In this document: piece by piece, positions 22,269 through 34,122 of the stretch
Layout of the letters: every line of letters begins with the position of its first letter
Position numbering within the stretch: position 1 is the first letter of the stretch
Assembly: GCA_016946835.1 (NCBI GenBank)
Contig: JACVTC010000135.1
Coordinates: 1-64,000 of the forward strand
Source: Neocallimastix lanati (nom. inval.)
Taxonomy: Eukaryota > Neocallimastigomycota > Neocallimastigomycetes > Neocallimastigales > Neocallimastigaceae
Length of the DNA: 64,000 nucleotides
Reading direction: 5' to 3'
The notes under the pieces: model-generated
Told to the model about the DNA's origin: nothing
The model's database searches: none
The model's input: only the letters and a program-made list of their open reading frames with translations
Position numbers and translations under genes: made by a program

Positions 22269-23121
22269 TGTAACAATTTTATTATAATTTCATATAACAA
22301 AATTGTTATCTTCAATTTATTAATAATAATATTTATAAATTGAGAAATTTACCTGAGGCGAGTTTATTATAAGAGTTAAGGAGAACACGTTATTATAAAA
22401 GATATATATATATAATTTTTTTTTAAAAAAAGATTTTTTAAATTTTATTAAGTTTAGTAATTGTTTTATTGAGTTCTTTATTATTATATTTTTCATATAA
22501 TAATAACTCTTGATTTTTCAAAGAGAACTCAATAGCCTTATTTATATTTTTTTTTATGAAAATAAGGTTTAATAAGAAAGGGTTTTCTAATCTTAACAAA
22601 TCTCATATCTAGGAAAAGATTAGATAGAAAAACCTAGATAAGTTTTCGATCGATATTCTATCCATATCGATCATCGCATTAATTAAGTAAAACCGATTAC
22701 TTCTAAAAAGTAATTGGGAAAAATCTTAATTAATAGATTTTCCAATCTAATCTAATGATCGAAAATAAAAGAAAATAATAAAAGATATTTTGATCATATA
22801 ATTTATCCTTATATAAAAAATATAAAATTAAATAGTTAATAAAATACAGAATACATTATAAAATACAAAATACATTATAAAATGCATTATAAAATACAGA
22901 ATACAATACAGAATACATTAGTTACAGTAGAGAAATTAATATATTGTAAATATATTATTTAAAATTAATTAAATAAAATATGTTAAATTAATGAATATTT
23001 AAAATTAAATTAAATAAATTTAATGAATAAATATTATATGTAATTAAATAAAGTTATAGTTATAATAACTTAACTAAGAAAATATAATTATTTATTAGCA
23101 AATAATTATAGATTCTTACAC
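22269..23121. repeat. Solo LTR, family F5, copy 2 (853 bp)
   Basis: Starts TGTAACAATTT, ends GATTCTTACA; perfect 5-bp duplication caaaa at 22264-22268 and 23122-23126. Shares the AAAGATTAGATAGAAAAACCT core (about 22615) with copy 1 at 13511. Elsewhere it is diverged and contains a small AAAATACAGAATACATTAT repeat (22850-22920). Confidence 0.7.
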
Positions 23122-23127
23122 AAAATT

Positions 23128-24899
23128 GATACGGACTGGGGTTGAAACACTAAGATATTCAAAACAAAAAAAAATAAATATTAACACAGAAAAATGAATT
23201 TGGAAACAAAAAAAAAAGTTATTTTTTAAAATATTCTTTTATTTAAAATTAAAATTAAAATTATTTATTCCAAGTATTAAAAAGAATGAAATTTATTCTT
23301 CTTTTTATACTTTTATTTTAATACATTTTATTAATAATTAATATATTCTTTATAAAAAAAAAACTATTATTTTATTTTAATTTTTAACTATTATTTTAAA
23401 TTATTTTAATAAAAAATAATATTTATTAAATTAAAATATAAAATTAATTTAGAGATTGTATCATGAAGGGCATCCGGGGGTAGGTTCTTCTTGATATTGT
23501 TTTCAGAGAGAGAATTATACAGAATTGATATTTTCTGTATTTTAAATCATTTTTATTATTGAAATTCTTCTGTATTTTAGTTCATTATTATTTTAATAAA
23601 GATTTAATTTATTTTTGATTTTTGTTTTATTTTTAGTTTATTTCAAAGGTTTAGAAAATATTATACAGAAACTTATAATTCTGTATTTTATATCAAATAT
23701 TTATTGAAATAGGTTTTTATTATACTTAATATAAAAATAAGAATTAGTAATGATTTAAATTATATATAATTTTTAATAAGAATATTTAATAATAATTTTT
23801 ATTATATTTGATATTAATAAAAGATTTTAATAAGAATATTTAATAATAATTTTTATTATATTTGATATTAATAAAAGATTTTAATAAGAATATTTAATAA
23901 TAATTTTTATTATATTTAATATTAATAAAAGATTTTTATAAGAATATTTAATAATAATTTTTATTATATTTAATATTAATAAAAGAATTTTATAAGAATA
24001 TTTAATAATAATTTTTATTATATTTAATATTAATAAAGGAAATTTATAAGAATATTTAATAATAATTTTTATTATATTTAATATTAATAAAAGTTATTTA
24101 TAAGAATATTTAATAATAATTTTTATTATATTTGATATTAATAAAAGATTTTAATAAGAATATTTAATAATAATTTTATTTTATTATTATTAATGTTAAA
24201 GTTTTAAGATAATTTGGTCTTAACGATTAGATCAAGATGCCAAATTATAGCAATTAATTAATAACTTAATTTTACTCTTATTTAAAACATATGTTATTAG
24301 TAAATTTTATAATTAAGTTTTTATTTAAAATATAAATTTTATTTAATCTTAATAATATTTTATTACATTATTATTTTATATAATTATTACTATAATTTAA
24401 ATTACAATAATCCTACAAAGGATTAATCAAAAGATTTAAACATGTATTTATATAAAATAATTAATTATTAAAATATTAATTATTAATATGAATATGTAAT
24501 AGTATTAACAAAAGTTTGATATTGATAATATAAAATAAGATAATAATAATAATATTTAATATAAATAAAATATAAGAATCTAATATAACTAAATATTATA
24601 TTTTATAATTAAAATATAATATGTAGAAATTAATTTAATGACAATCACGTGTTTATATTATTTAATATATATTAATTTCAATATGTTAATAATATTTAGT
24701 AATTAGTTGGCCTAGACTAATTCCTAAATATTTTAATAAAGTTAATTTAATAATAATTATTATATTATTATTTTTTATTAATATTGAAATTCAAATAACT
24801 GAATTATCGAAATTGAAATTGAATTGAAATTCAGTTATTATCTTAACAATTAAGAGTATTTAATAGGAAATACAAGGTATTTAGTGACACCCCGTATCA
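23128..24899. repeat. LTR, family F3, copy 2, interrupted by F4
   Basis: TGATACGGACTGGGG start and CCCCGTATCA end; same body and minisatellite as copy 1. Interrupted at 24194-24848 by another LTR. The right flank is taag (24900-24903), shared with the next two LTRs. The left flank (caaaat) does not match, so the copy may be recombinant rather than a simple solo LTR. Confidence 0.7.
24194..24848. repeat. Solo LTR, family F4, nested in F3 (655 bp)
   Basis: Starts TGTTAAAGTTTTAAGAT, ends TTATCTTAACA, with perfect 5-bp duplication attaa (24189-24193, 24849-24853). Removing it restores the F3 sequence seen in the other copies. No second copy or coding region in the window. Confidence 0.75.
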
Positions 24900-24903
24900 T
24901 AAG

Positions 24904-26786
24904 TGATACGGGCTGGGGTTGAAACACTAAGATATTCAAAACAAAAAAAAAATAAATATTAACACATAACTATAAAAATAAATTTGGAAACAAGAAAAAA
25001 ATTAAATTTTAAAATATTCTTTATTTAAATTTAAAATTAAAATTATTTGTTCCAAGTATTAAAAAGAAAGAAATTTATTCTTCTTTTTATACTTTTATTT
25101 TAATACATTTTATTTATTATTAATATATTCTTTATAAAAAAAAAACTATTATAACTATTTTATTTTAATTTTTAACTATTATTTTAAATTATTTTTTAAA
25201 AAAAAAAATAACATTTATTAAATTAAAATATAAAAAATTAATTTGGAGCTTGTATCACGAAGGGCATTCCGGGCGGTAGCTTCTTCTTGATATTGTTATT
25301 CAGAGAGAGAATTATACAGAATTGATATTTTCTGTATTTTAGATCATTTTTATTATTGGAATTCTTCTGTATTTTAGTTCATTTTTATTTTAATAAAGAT
25401 TTAATTTATTTTTAATTTTTGTTTTATTTTTAGTTTATTTCAAAGGTTTTAGAAAATATTATACAGAAACTTATAATTTTGTATTTTACATCAAATATTT
25501 ATTGAAATAGGTTTTTATTATTCTTAATATAAAAATAAGAATTAGTAATGATTTAAATATTATATAATTTTTAATAAGAATATTTAGTAATAATTTTTAT
25601 TATATTTAATATTAATAAAATATTTAAAAATTATTTTTATTAGATTTGATATTAATAAAAGATTTTAATAAGAATATTTAATAATGATTTTTATTATATT
25701 TAATATTAATAAAAGAATTTTATAAGAATATTTAATAATAATTTTTATTATATTTGATATTAATAAAAGATTTTTATTAGAATATTTAATAATAATTTTT
25801 ATTATATTTGATATTAATAAAAGATTTTTATTAGAATATTTAGTAATAATTTTTATTATATTTAATATTAATAAAATATTTAATAATTATTTTTATTAGA
25901 TTTGATATTAATAAAAGATTTTAATAAGAAAATTTAATAATAATTTTTATTATATTTAATATTAATAAAAGAATTTTATAAGAATATTTAATAATAATTT
26001 TTATTATATTTGATATTAATAAAAGATTTTTATTAGAATATTTAATAATAATTTTTATTATATTTGATATTAATAAAAGATTTTTATTAGAATATTTAGT
26101 AATAATTTTTATTATATTTAATATTAATAAAATATTTAATAATTATTTTTATTAGATTTGATATTAATAAAAGATTTTAATAAGAAAATTTAATAATAAT
26201 TTTTATTATATTTAATATTAATAAAAGAATTTTATAAGAATATTTAATAATAATTTTTATTATAAAAGATTTTAATAAGAATATTTAATAATAATTTTTA
26301 TTATATTTGATATTAATAAAAGATTTTAATAAGAATATTTAATAATAATTTTTATTAGATTTGATATTAATAAAAGAATTTTATAAGAATATTTAATAAA
26401 AATTTTTATTATATTTGATATTAATAAAAGATTTTAATAAGAATATTTAATAATAATTTTTATTATATTTAATATTAATAAAAGATTTTTATTAGAATAT
26501 TTAATAATTTTTATTATATTTAATATTAATAAAAGATTTTTATTAGAATATTTAATAATTTTTATTATATTTAATATTAATAAAAGATTTTAATAAGAAT
26601 ATTTAATAATAATTTTTATTATATTTAATATTAATAAAAGAAATTTATAAGAATATTTAATAATAATTTTTATTATATTTAATATTAATAAAAGATTTTA
26701 ATAAGAATATTTAATAATAATTTTATTTTATTATTATTAAGAGTATTTAATAGGAAATACAAGGTATTTAGTGACACCCCGTATCA
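24904..26786. repeat. Solo LTR, family F3, copy 3, with expanded minisatellite (1883 bp)
   Basis: TGATACGGGCTGGGG start, CCCCGTATCA end, flanked by taag on both sides (24900-24903, 26787-26790). The inner minisatellite has grown to roughly 20 units (about 25560-26735) and shows a higher-order duplication: a several-unit block around 25620-25860 recurs at 25865-26110. Confidence 0.75.
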
Positions 26787-26790
26787 TAAG

Positions 26791-28200
26791 TGGTACAAGA
26801 TCTGAAGATTTTATTAATAAAATAATATATTCTAATAATAAGGAAAAATTTAAAATATTATTCTCTAATTCTAAACCTAAATTAATTAATAAACTACTCT
26901 AATTTTAGTCTAAACTATCCTAATCTAAAAGAATCTAAACTAAGTTAAAATAACTTAAACTAATATCTTAATCTAAACTATTCTAATCTAAACTAAACAA
27001 TTTCTCTAAATCTATTACTATTTCTATAAAATGTTTAATACAACTAATCTATTACTAAACTAATTTTATACTATACTTATCTTAATATTATACACTAAAC
27101 ACAAAAACTATTAATTAAACACTTTTAAAACATTAAATTTAGAAAAAACTATTTAATAAATTTTAATTTATTTTAAACTATTTAATTTATTATTTAACTT
27201 TTAGAAAATATTAAAAAAATAATATAATAATAAAGTCGTAAGAAAAAAAGGGAGAGAACAAAAGTATTGTGTTACTTTGTTCTTTTTTATACTAATAAAA
27301 TATTTATTTGATTGGATTAAAAATAAAAATAAAAAAAATTTAATAATAAAAATTTAATAATAAAAATTTAATAATAAAAATATAATAATAAAAATATAAT
27401 AAACTTAAATTTTCTAAATTATTAAAATATTATATAAAAATTTTACAATATTAAATAATATAATTAATACATGATTTTTTAATACTTCTAATTATTTTTA
27501 TTTAACTTTATAATATTCTATAACTAATATTTTAATATTCAATTTTTTATTATTTATTTATAATTGTTAATGATATTTTTTACTTTAATATTTTCTTTAA
27601 ATAGTTTAATTTTTCTTTATTTAATTGTAACAGATACATGGTAACTTCAAGCCTATCCAATGATAGTTCTTTGGTTACGTAACGTATCTCTAAACAGCTA
27701 GCAATTTCGGCTAATCAAATAAAATCTTTTGTTATTTTCGTACATTAAATTTTATTATTTTATAAATAATTATATAGTTAAATATTTATTTAAATATATT
27801 TTATTTAGTGATTAGTAAACTAAGTTAAATTAAATTATTTACCAATCATAATATTATTGACATGTATAAATAATAATTGAACTTGTAACTGTAATGCACT
27901 AGCGTTACTATTAACGTAAATTGTTATTATAAATATTAATATTATTAAATAAAAATATAATTATTAAATAAAAAATATTACTCAGTGTAAGCCCAGTAAC
28001 TAATAACAAATAAAGTTATAAAGTGCTGCGCTATATTCTCGTGTAATAAGAAATAATAATTATAGAATTAATTAAATTTAGTGTTTATTATTAACAACTC
28101 GAATAGAGAGGTGTTAAGTTATCTTAGCCTTTAAATTTAGTTATTGTTCGTTATTTTAGTTAATAATAAACTTACCTTTTACATTAATTGTACCGTAACA
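26791..28200 (-). repeat. Solo LTR of the element II family, interrupted by F6
   Basis: Starts TGGTACAAGATCTGAAG and ends TGTACCGTAACA like the element II LTRs, to which it is nearly identical. An F6 LTR is inserted 12 bp before its right end. Flanked by taag (26787-26790, 28201-28204). The tRNA gene begins 15 nt after its end, in the same relation as element II has to tRNA copy 1. Confidence 0.9.
27626..28183. repeat. Solo LTR, family F6, nested (558 bp)
   Basis: Starts TGTAACAGATACATGG, ends ACCTTTTACA, with perfect 5-bp duplication ttaat (27621-27625, 28184-28188). Removing it restores the end of the element II-type LTR exactly. Slightly less A+T-rich than its host; no ORF. Confidence 0.8.
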
Positions 28201-28215
28201 TAAGTTCTACCAGAA

Positions 28216-28287
28216 AGCAGCGTAGCGCAGTGGAAGCGTGGTGGGCTCATAACCCACAGGTCGTATGATCGAAACATACCGTTGCTA
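28216..28287 (+). tRNA. Initiator tRNA-Met (CAT), second copy
   Basis: Identical to the tRNA at 12043-12114 except for one base in the 3' acceptor strand (CGTTGCT instead of CGCTGCT), which turns pair 5-68 into G-U. All initiator marks are kept (A1-U72, GGG/CCC anticodon stem, ATCGAAA T-loop). The flanks share only a short segment, CAGAAAG or CTGAAAG, just before the tRNA. Confidence 0.93.
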
Positions 28288-28292
28288 GATAA

Positions 28293-28299
28293 TTTTTTT
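28293..28299 (+). terminator. Pol III terminator of tRNA-iMet copy 2
   Basis: Run of seven T, 5 nt after the tRNA end, followed by further T runs. Confidence 0.65.
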
Positions 28300-28371
28300 A
28301 TTTTATTTAAGTTTTTTTTTTTTATTTTATTAAGTTTTTTTTTAAGTTATTATTATATTTATCTTTATTTA

Positions 28372-28468
<97 letters not shown>

Positions 28469-28492
28469 TTATTACTTTTATTATTTTTATTA

Positions 28493-28524
<32 letters not shown>

Positions 28525-28820
28525 TTTTTTATTGTTATATTTTATTATTATTATTATTTTTGTTTTACTATTTATTATTACTAATTTTATTATTATTATT
28601 ATTATAATTATACTATATATTTATTCATATAATTATAAATATTTATTTATTTTGTAAATCATTAAAGGATACTTTTATATATGTTGTGTTGTGTAAATGG
28701 TTCGATTTGCCAAATTGATTGATATGGAACTTATGAATGTTTCATAAATAAATAATATATTAAACTTGAAAAAGTTATATTTTCCAAAAAAAAAAATTTC
28801 ATAAAAATCTTATTAGTAGT
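28300..28820. repeat. T-rich tract with (TTA)n microsatellite
   Basis: A long TTA array (about 28374-28470) and degenerate continuation to about 28610. No coding content; the Tyr-rich and Ile-rich readings are the repeat. Confidence 0.85.
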
Positions 28821-28825
28821 ATAGA

Positions 28826-29733
28826 ACTTGAAAAATCAGGATTTATATCTTTAACTGACTCTTCTGATGGAGAAAAAGCAAGATTAAAATTATGGAATAA
28901 GAATAAAAATAATTTAATACTTTCCCATCATCTAAATATAATCAATTTTCATTCAAAACACAAAAATTTTAATAGTAATAAAACAATAGGAAATGATATA
29001 ATGCACATAGGTAAATTGGATGACAAAAGTATTGAAATATGGCATAAAAGATTAGGCCATTTTTACCAAAAGTAATTTACCTAAATACCTAGATCTTCAT
29101 AATATAAAACTCATTCATGCAGAGATTGCAAAATTTCTAAGATGAGGAGGGGATCTTATAAAGGACAAACTACAAAGGCAAAAGAACTCCTAGAAATAAT
29201 CCATTCAGAAATATTCATATATAATTATGGACACAGAAAATAAAAAGATAAACTATGTTAATGATATTGAATGCATCGAAGAAGAACCAGGAAACTTTGA
29301 ATATCCAAATAACAGTTTCCAAGTCCCTTATTTCTCTTTTAACTAAAATGGATTTTGATAAAGGGAAACATGAGAAATAGAAATTTAAATAACAATAATA
29401 ATTTTAATGACAATAATTATTTAAATGAAAATATTAATTTAATCGAAAATATTAATTTAAACGAAAACAATATTTTAAATATAAATAATAATTTAAACTT
29501 AGGTAATAACATAAATGAAGATAATAACATTAATATAGTTAACGACTATAACGTGAATAATATTTTAAATTAAAAAAACAATGATGAAAACCACAATGAA
29601 AATAATCGTAATTTAAATGATAATAATTTAAATGATAACAATTAAGTAAATGTAAATTTAATTGATAATAATAATTTTATTGAAAATAACAACATAAATG
29701 AAGAAGACTTTAACAATTTCATCCAAATAATAT
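28826..29733 (+). pseudogene. Decayed copia pol fragment (pre-integrase/integrase zinc region)
   Basis: Frame pieces on the plus strand read SGFISLTDSSDGEKARLKLW, then DDKSIEIWHKRLGHF, the copia pre-integrase motif (28999-29060), and after frame changes CRDCKISKMRRGSYKGQT (about 29115-29160), the C-x2-C part. Farther right are Asn-rich pieces (29380-29720) like the Asn linker between integrase and RT in the copia element here. Stops and frameshifts throughout; no RT found. It is not a copy of the 14826-21299 element, which differs in sequence and strand. Confidence 0.7.
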
Positions 29734-29827
29734 AATTATTTTTTTTTTATATTTTTTACTAAATAAAAGAATAAATAAAAGAATATAATAATTCATTTTA
29801 TAATTTTATGAATTTAAAATTTATTTT

Positions 29828-30110
29828 TTAAAATAAGTTACATATACATAGAATATTAATATTATATAGTATTTTTTTATTAATATTAATATCAATATTA
29901 TATAGTATTTTTTTATTAATATCAGTATCAATATTATATAGTATTTTCTTATTAATATCAATATCAATATCTATAAAGTATTTTTTTATTAATATCAATA
30001 TCAATTTTATATAATGAGTATTTTTTTTTATTGATATTAATATCAATATTATGTAATATTTTTTTATTAATATCAATATCTATATTATATAGTATTTTTA
30101 TTTTATTAAA
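29828..30110. repeat. Tandem repeat (about 35-40 bp unit)
   Basis: Six or so units of ATATAGTATTTTTTTATTAATATCAATATCA type. The Ile/Lys-rich reading on the minus strand is a by-product. Confidence 0.8.
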
Positions 30111-30304
30111 ATTTAAATAATAAAATAAAACTAAAAATTGATAGAAGATAAAATATTAGAGTAATAATAAAACTTTTTAAACATATTTTTTTTTTTTTTA
30201 TATAAAATATTAAATTATTTAATATTTTTTATTTATTTTATTTATTTATATATTTATTTTTTTAAATTTTTTAAGCCACATTTTGTAAAAATGCACATCT
30301 CCCA

Positions 30305-31080
30305 ATTTTTATTATTGTTATATTATTATTATTTATGTTATTCTTTTTATTATTATTTTTGTTTTACTATTTATTATTATTAATTTTATTATTATTTTTG
30401 TTTTACTATATATTATTATTAATTTTATTATTATTGTTATTATTATATTATTATTATATTATTATATTATTATTCTATTATTTATTATTAATAATTTTAT
30501 TATTATTTTTGTTTTACTATTTATTATTATTAATTTTATTATTATTTTTGTTTTACTATTTATTATTATTAATTTTATTATTATTTTTGTTTTACTATTT
30601 ATTATTATTAATTTTATTATTATTTTTGTTTTCCTATTTATTATTATTAATTTTATTATTATTTTTGTTTTACTATTTATTATTATTAATTTTATTATTA
30701 TTACTATATTATTATTATATTATTATATTATTATTTATTTATTATTAATAATTTTATTATTATTTTTGTTTTACTATATATTATTATTAATTTTATTATT
30801 ATTTTTGTTTTCCTATTTATTATTATTAATTTTATTATTATTACTATATTATTATTATATTATTATATTATTATTTATTTATTATTAATAATTTTATTAT
30901 TATTTTTGTTTTACTATATATTATTATTAATTTTATTATTATTTTTGTTTTCCTATTTATTATTATTAATTTTATTATTATTATTATTATTATATTATTA
31001 TATTATTATATTATTATTATTATTATTTGTTATTATTTATGTTATTTTTTTTTGTTGTTATTATATTTATCTTTACTGTA
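30305..31080. repeat. Tandem repeat of TTTTGTTTTACTATTTATTATTATTAATTTTATTATTA type
   Basis: About 39-bp units repeated with short TTA-rich spacers, including a larger repeat of roughly 150 bp. The same motif begins the tail of the TTA array at 28555. No gene. Confidence 0.8.
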
Positions 31081-31739
31081 ATTTCTATTAATATATTAAT
31101 ATTTTTATATTTTTATTATTTATATTTATTATTATTTTTTTTATTATTATATTTAATATCGTAATAAATCATTCTTATTTTTACATTTACTCCATTAATA
31201 TTATCATTTATGACATTAAATTTAAAATAGAAAAAAGATTTTATATAATTAATAATAAAAAAAAAAAAAAAAAATTTTAATTTATTATAATAATTTGAAA
31301 TAATTTTTTTTTATTCATAAAAAATTTTATTAATAATTAAAAAAAAACAAAAGTGTTGCATTTCGGAACGTGGCTTTAAATTAAAATTTCATTCGTATTT
31401 TAACGCCCCACATCTTTAATTTTTTTCTTTAAATGATTATAAATAAATAAATAAATAAATAAATATTTTATTTATAATTATAGTATTAAATAAAAGAAAA
31501 TGAATAAATAAATTAAATTAAATTATTTTTAACCATTAAAAAATGGAAAAAAAATTCTAAAAATTGAAAAAAAGTGAAACAAATTGAAGAAAAGAACAAA
31601 TTTATTATCAATATTAAAAAATAAATATTATATTTCAAAAAAACAAAGAAGGATAATTCAAAAAGTTATATAGATATACTTAGTATAAAGCATCATAAAA
31701 GTGTAAATCTTTATTTACTTTAAACGATAAAAATGAAAT

Positions 31740-32790
31740 TCTAAAAAAAAAATGAAAGTTTACATAATCATCTCGAAAAAGAATTTGATGTCTCTATATC
31801 AATAGGGAAACATAAATTTAAAAACGAAAACTTAACATTTAATAAAAAATTTATCAAGAAATGGGCTTTATACGTTCTGAATTATAACACAATTAAATCC
31901 CAAATACCTGATATAAAAAATTTTGATGATTAATATTTCAAAAATTTAAATATTAATTGCTTTTCAAGCTGAATTATTTTTTTCAAAATATAATGATATA
32001 CTTGCAGATGGAGCATTCTCTGTTGCACCAAAATTTAGTTAACATTTTTTCATTACAAGAACTTCTATTAAAGAATTGAATTATCTTTACATTACTCCAT
32101 TTTCTATTTTAAAAAAAATTAAAGAGCAAAACCAATTTATGTATTATTATTAGAAGAAAAAAAATTAAAGTAATAAAGATTAAATATTGTGCTTTTCACC
32201 ATAAAAGTTCATTAGAAAAAAAAAATAAAAATAAATTAAGTTTTAATGAAGTAGAAAGTAAATAACGATTTGTTGATTTATTATAAGTAAATTTCGAATT
32301 ACCCTTTTATAAACTCTAAATATATATATGATATTTACGATAAAATTAAAAGTGAATGTCATGAACATAATTATGTCTAATTTTTGGAATTTTTAGATTA
32401 TTTTGAAAAACCTATTGGAATAATTGTAACTGAATATTGGAATTATTAGAATAATACAGAACATATAACAAATAAAGCTTCAGAATCCTATAGAATTAAT
32501 TAATATTAATTTATAAAAAGTAACCTTTTCTAAAAATAAATTCTTTAACATTGAAAGAAGAGGAATCTTTATCTTAAAATGATTACGAAAGGAGAATTAG
32601 AGGAGCCTTTTTTTAAAAAAAAAATAAAAAAGCAAAGAAGATTTGGAAGAACAGATGAAATCAATGTTTTAATTTAATATTACAAAAAAATGGAAATTTT
32701 ATTAGAAAAAAAAAAAAGAAAGTAATAAAAATGATTTGTTTGAATTATGGTTAAAATGTTTAAACTATTTAAATTATAAAATTATTTATT
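31740..32790 (+). pseudogene. Decayed DNA transposase relic, probably Mutator-like
   Basis: Broken frames on the plus strand give EFDVSISIGKHKFKNEN, IKKWALYVLNYNTI, then ADGAFSVAPKFS (about 32007-32040), FFITRTSIKELNYLYITPFSIL, and near 32457 NNTEHITNKASESY. An (A)DGxF motif, followed by a helical domain and a TNN..E-type C-terminal motif, is the layout of MULE transposases with FLYWCH-type relatives. Many stops and frameshifts. AAGCCAC motifs occur on both sides (see findings). Family call is from motif memory and tentative. Confidence 0.4.
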
Positions 32791-32799
32791 AAATAATAA

Positions 32800-33740
32800 A
32801 TAATTACGAATGACAGAGAAAATGATTAAATGATAACATTGTTAGACATATTTATAATATATTAATAATTAAATCTATTGTATGAAAAATAATTTAATCA
32901 AATGATTAATCATTATTAAATTAGGCTACTTCAAAAAATAATAAAATATATCTTTAAAATTAAATATTATTAAATATTTCATTATTATTATTTAAACAAA
33001 AAAAAAAAAAAAAAAACATTAAAGTAAAATCTTTATAATTAAATATTATTTTAACAAATGGTATTAAAGTATATATTTAAAATCAAATGTATTTATATAT
33101 TATTCAACATAAAATATTAAAATATTTCCTTAAATTTAATATTATTAAATATTTTATTATTTTTTTAACGAAAAAATATTAAAGTATATCTTCTAAATTA
33201 AATATTATTTTATTATTGTTTTAACAAAAAATACAAAAATATATTTAAAAATAATTATTATTAAATATTAAATATTATTTTAATAAAAAAATACTCAAAA
33301 AAATTTTTTTTTTTAATTAATTATTATTAATTATTAATTTATTATTTATTAAAAATTTAAATATTATTATTTATTTATCAAATATAATTTAAGCCACTTT
33401 TACATGAACGGCATATTAAAGTACGCCGCATTTAATAAAAAGCCACATTTCAAATAGATAAGACTAATGAAAAAAATTAATTTTTACTTTTTTTTTACAC
33501 TTTTAATAATAATAGAGATAATAAAAATGATAATACTAAATAATAATAATTCATTATTATTTTACTATATATGGTCTATATATATTATATATTTTTTGAT
33601 AATATTCAAGATTTATTTATCCATATTCAATAATTAAAATATAACGAATAAAACTATTAATTTTTATTATTATTTATTATATAATAGGTTAGGTTATAAC
33701 ACTATTCCAAAAAAAAAAAAAAAAAAAAAGTATTATTATT
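32800..33740. other. A+T-rich intergenic DNA
   Basis: No ORF. Imperfect repeats of AAATATTATTAAATATT type and an AAGCCAC pair at 33391 and 33440. Confidence 0.6.
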
Positions 33741-33743
33741 ACA

Positions 33744-33850
33744 GGAATATAAATTTCAAAAACTATGAACTTTTCAATTCCTTTTTTTCCAAAAAAACTC
33801 AACTTCATAAAATACGAAAAGAACATAGTGTTATTTACGGTGTTCTCTTT
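33744..33850 (+). promoter_or_regulatory. Candidate promoter block of gene 1
   Basis: GGAATATAAATTTCAA (33744-33759), TATA-like, followed by GAACATAGTGTTATTTACGGTG (33829-33850). The same two elements in the same order lie before genes 2 and 3. ATG is 364 bp after the TATA-like motif. Confidence 0.5.
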
Positions 33851-34122
33851 CATTTTATAATATTTTGCTTCTTATATCCATACATTTTTTATAATTACTA
33901 TTTTATTTTTTTTTAGTAAAATATTATTTAAAATATATTTTTTATCTTTTTATTATTTGAATTATTTGAAATTTAATTTTAAAATTTAAATTTCATTTCA
34001 TTCTTATTTATATATTCATTTATCATTATTATTTTTTTTTTATTAACAATAAAAAGATATATTCCTTGTAAATAGCTTTTAAATATATACAAAAAAAAAA
34101 AAAATAAATAACATTTCAGAAA

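Noticed and set aside
25560-26735. Regular direct repeats resembling a CRISPR array
   Set aside because: Units are contiguous without unique spacers and lie in an LTR of a eukaryotic element.
23128-26786. F3 copies 2 and 3 as the two LTRs of one element
   Set aside because: They are separated by only 4 bp (taag) with no internal region; serial insertion explains it better.
30335-31091. Leu/Tyr-rich ORFs that look like membrane proteins
   Set aside because: They are translations of a tandem TTA-rich repeat, periodic at DNA level.
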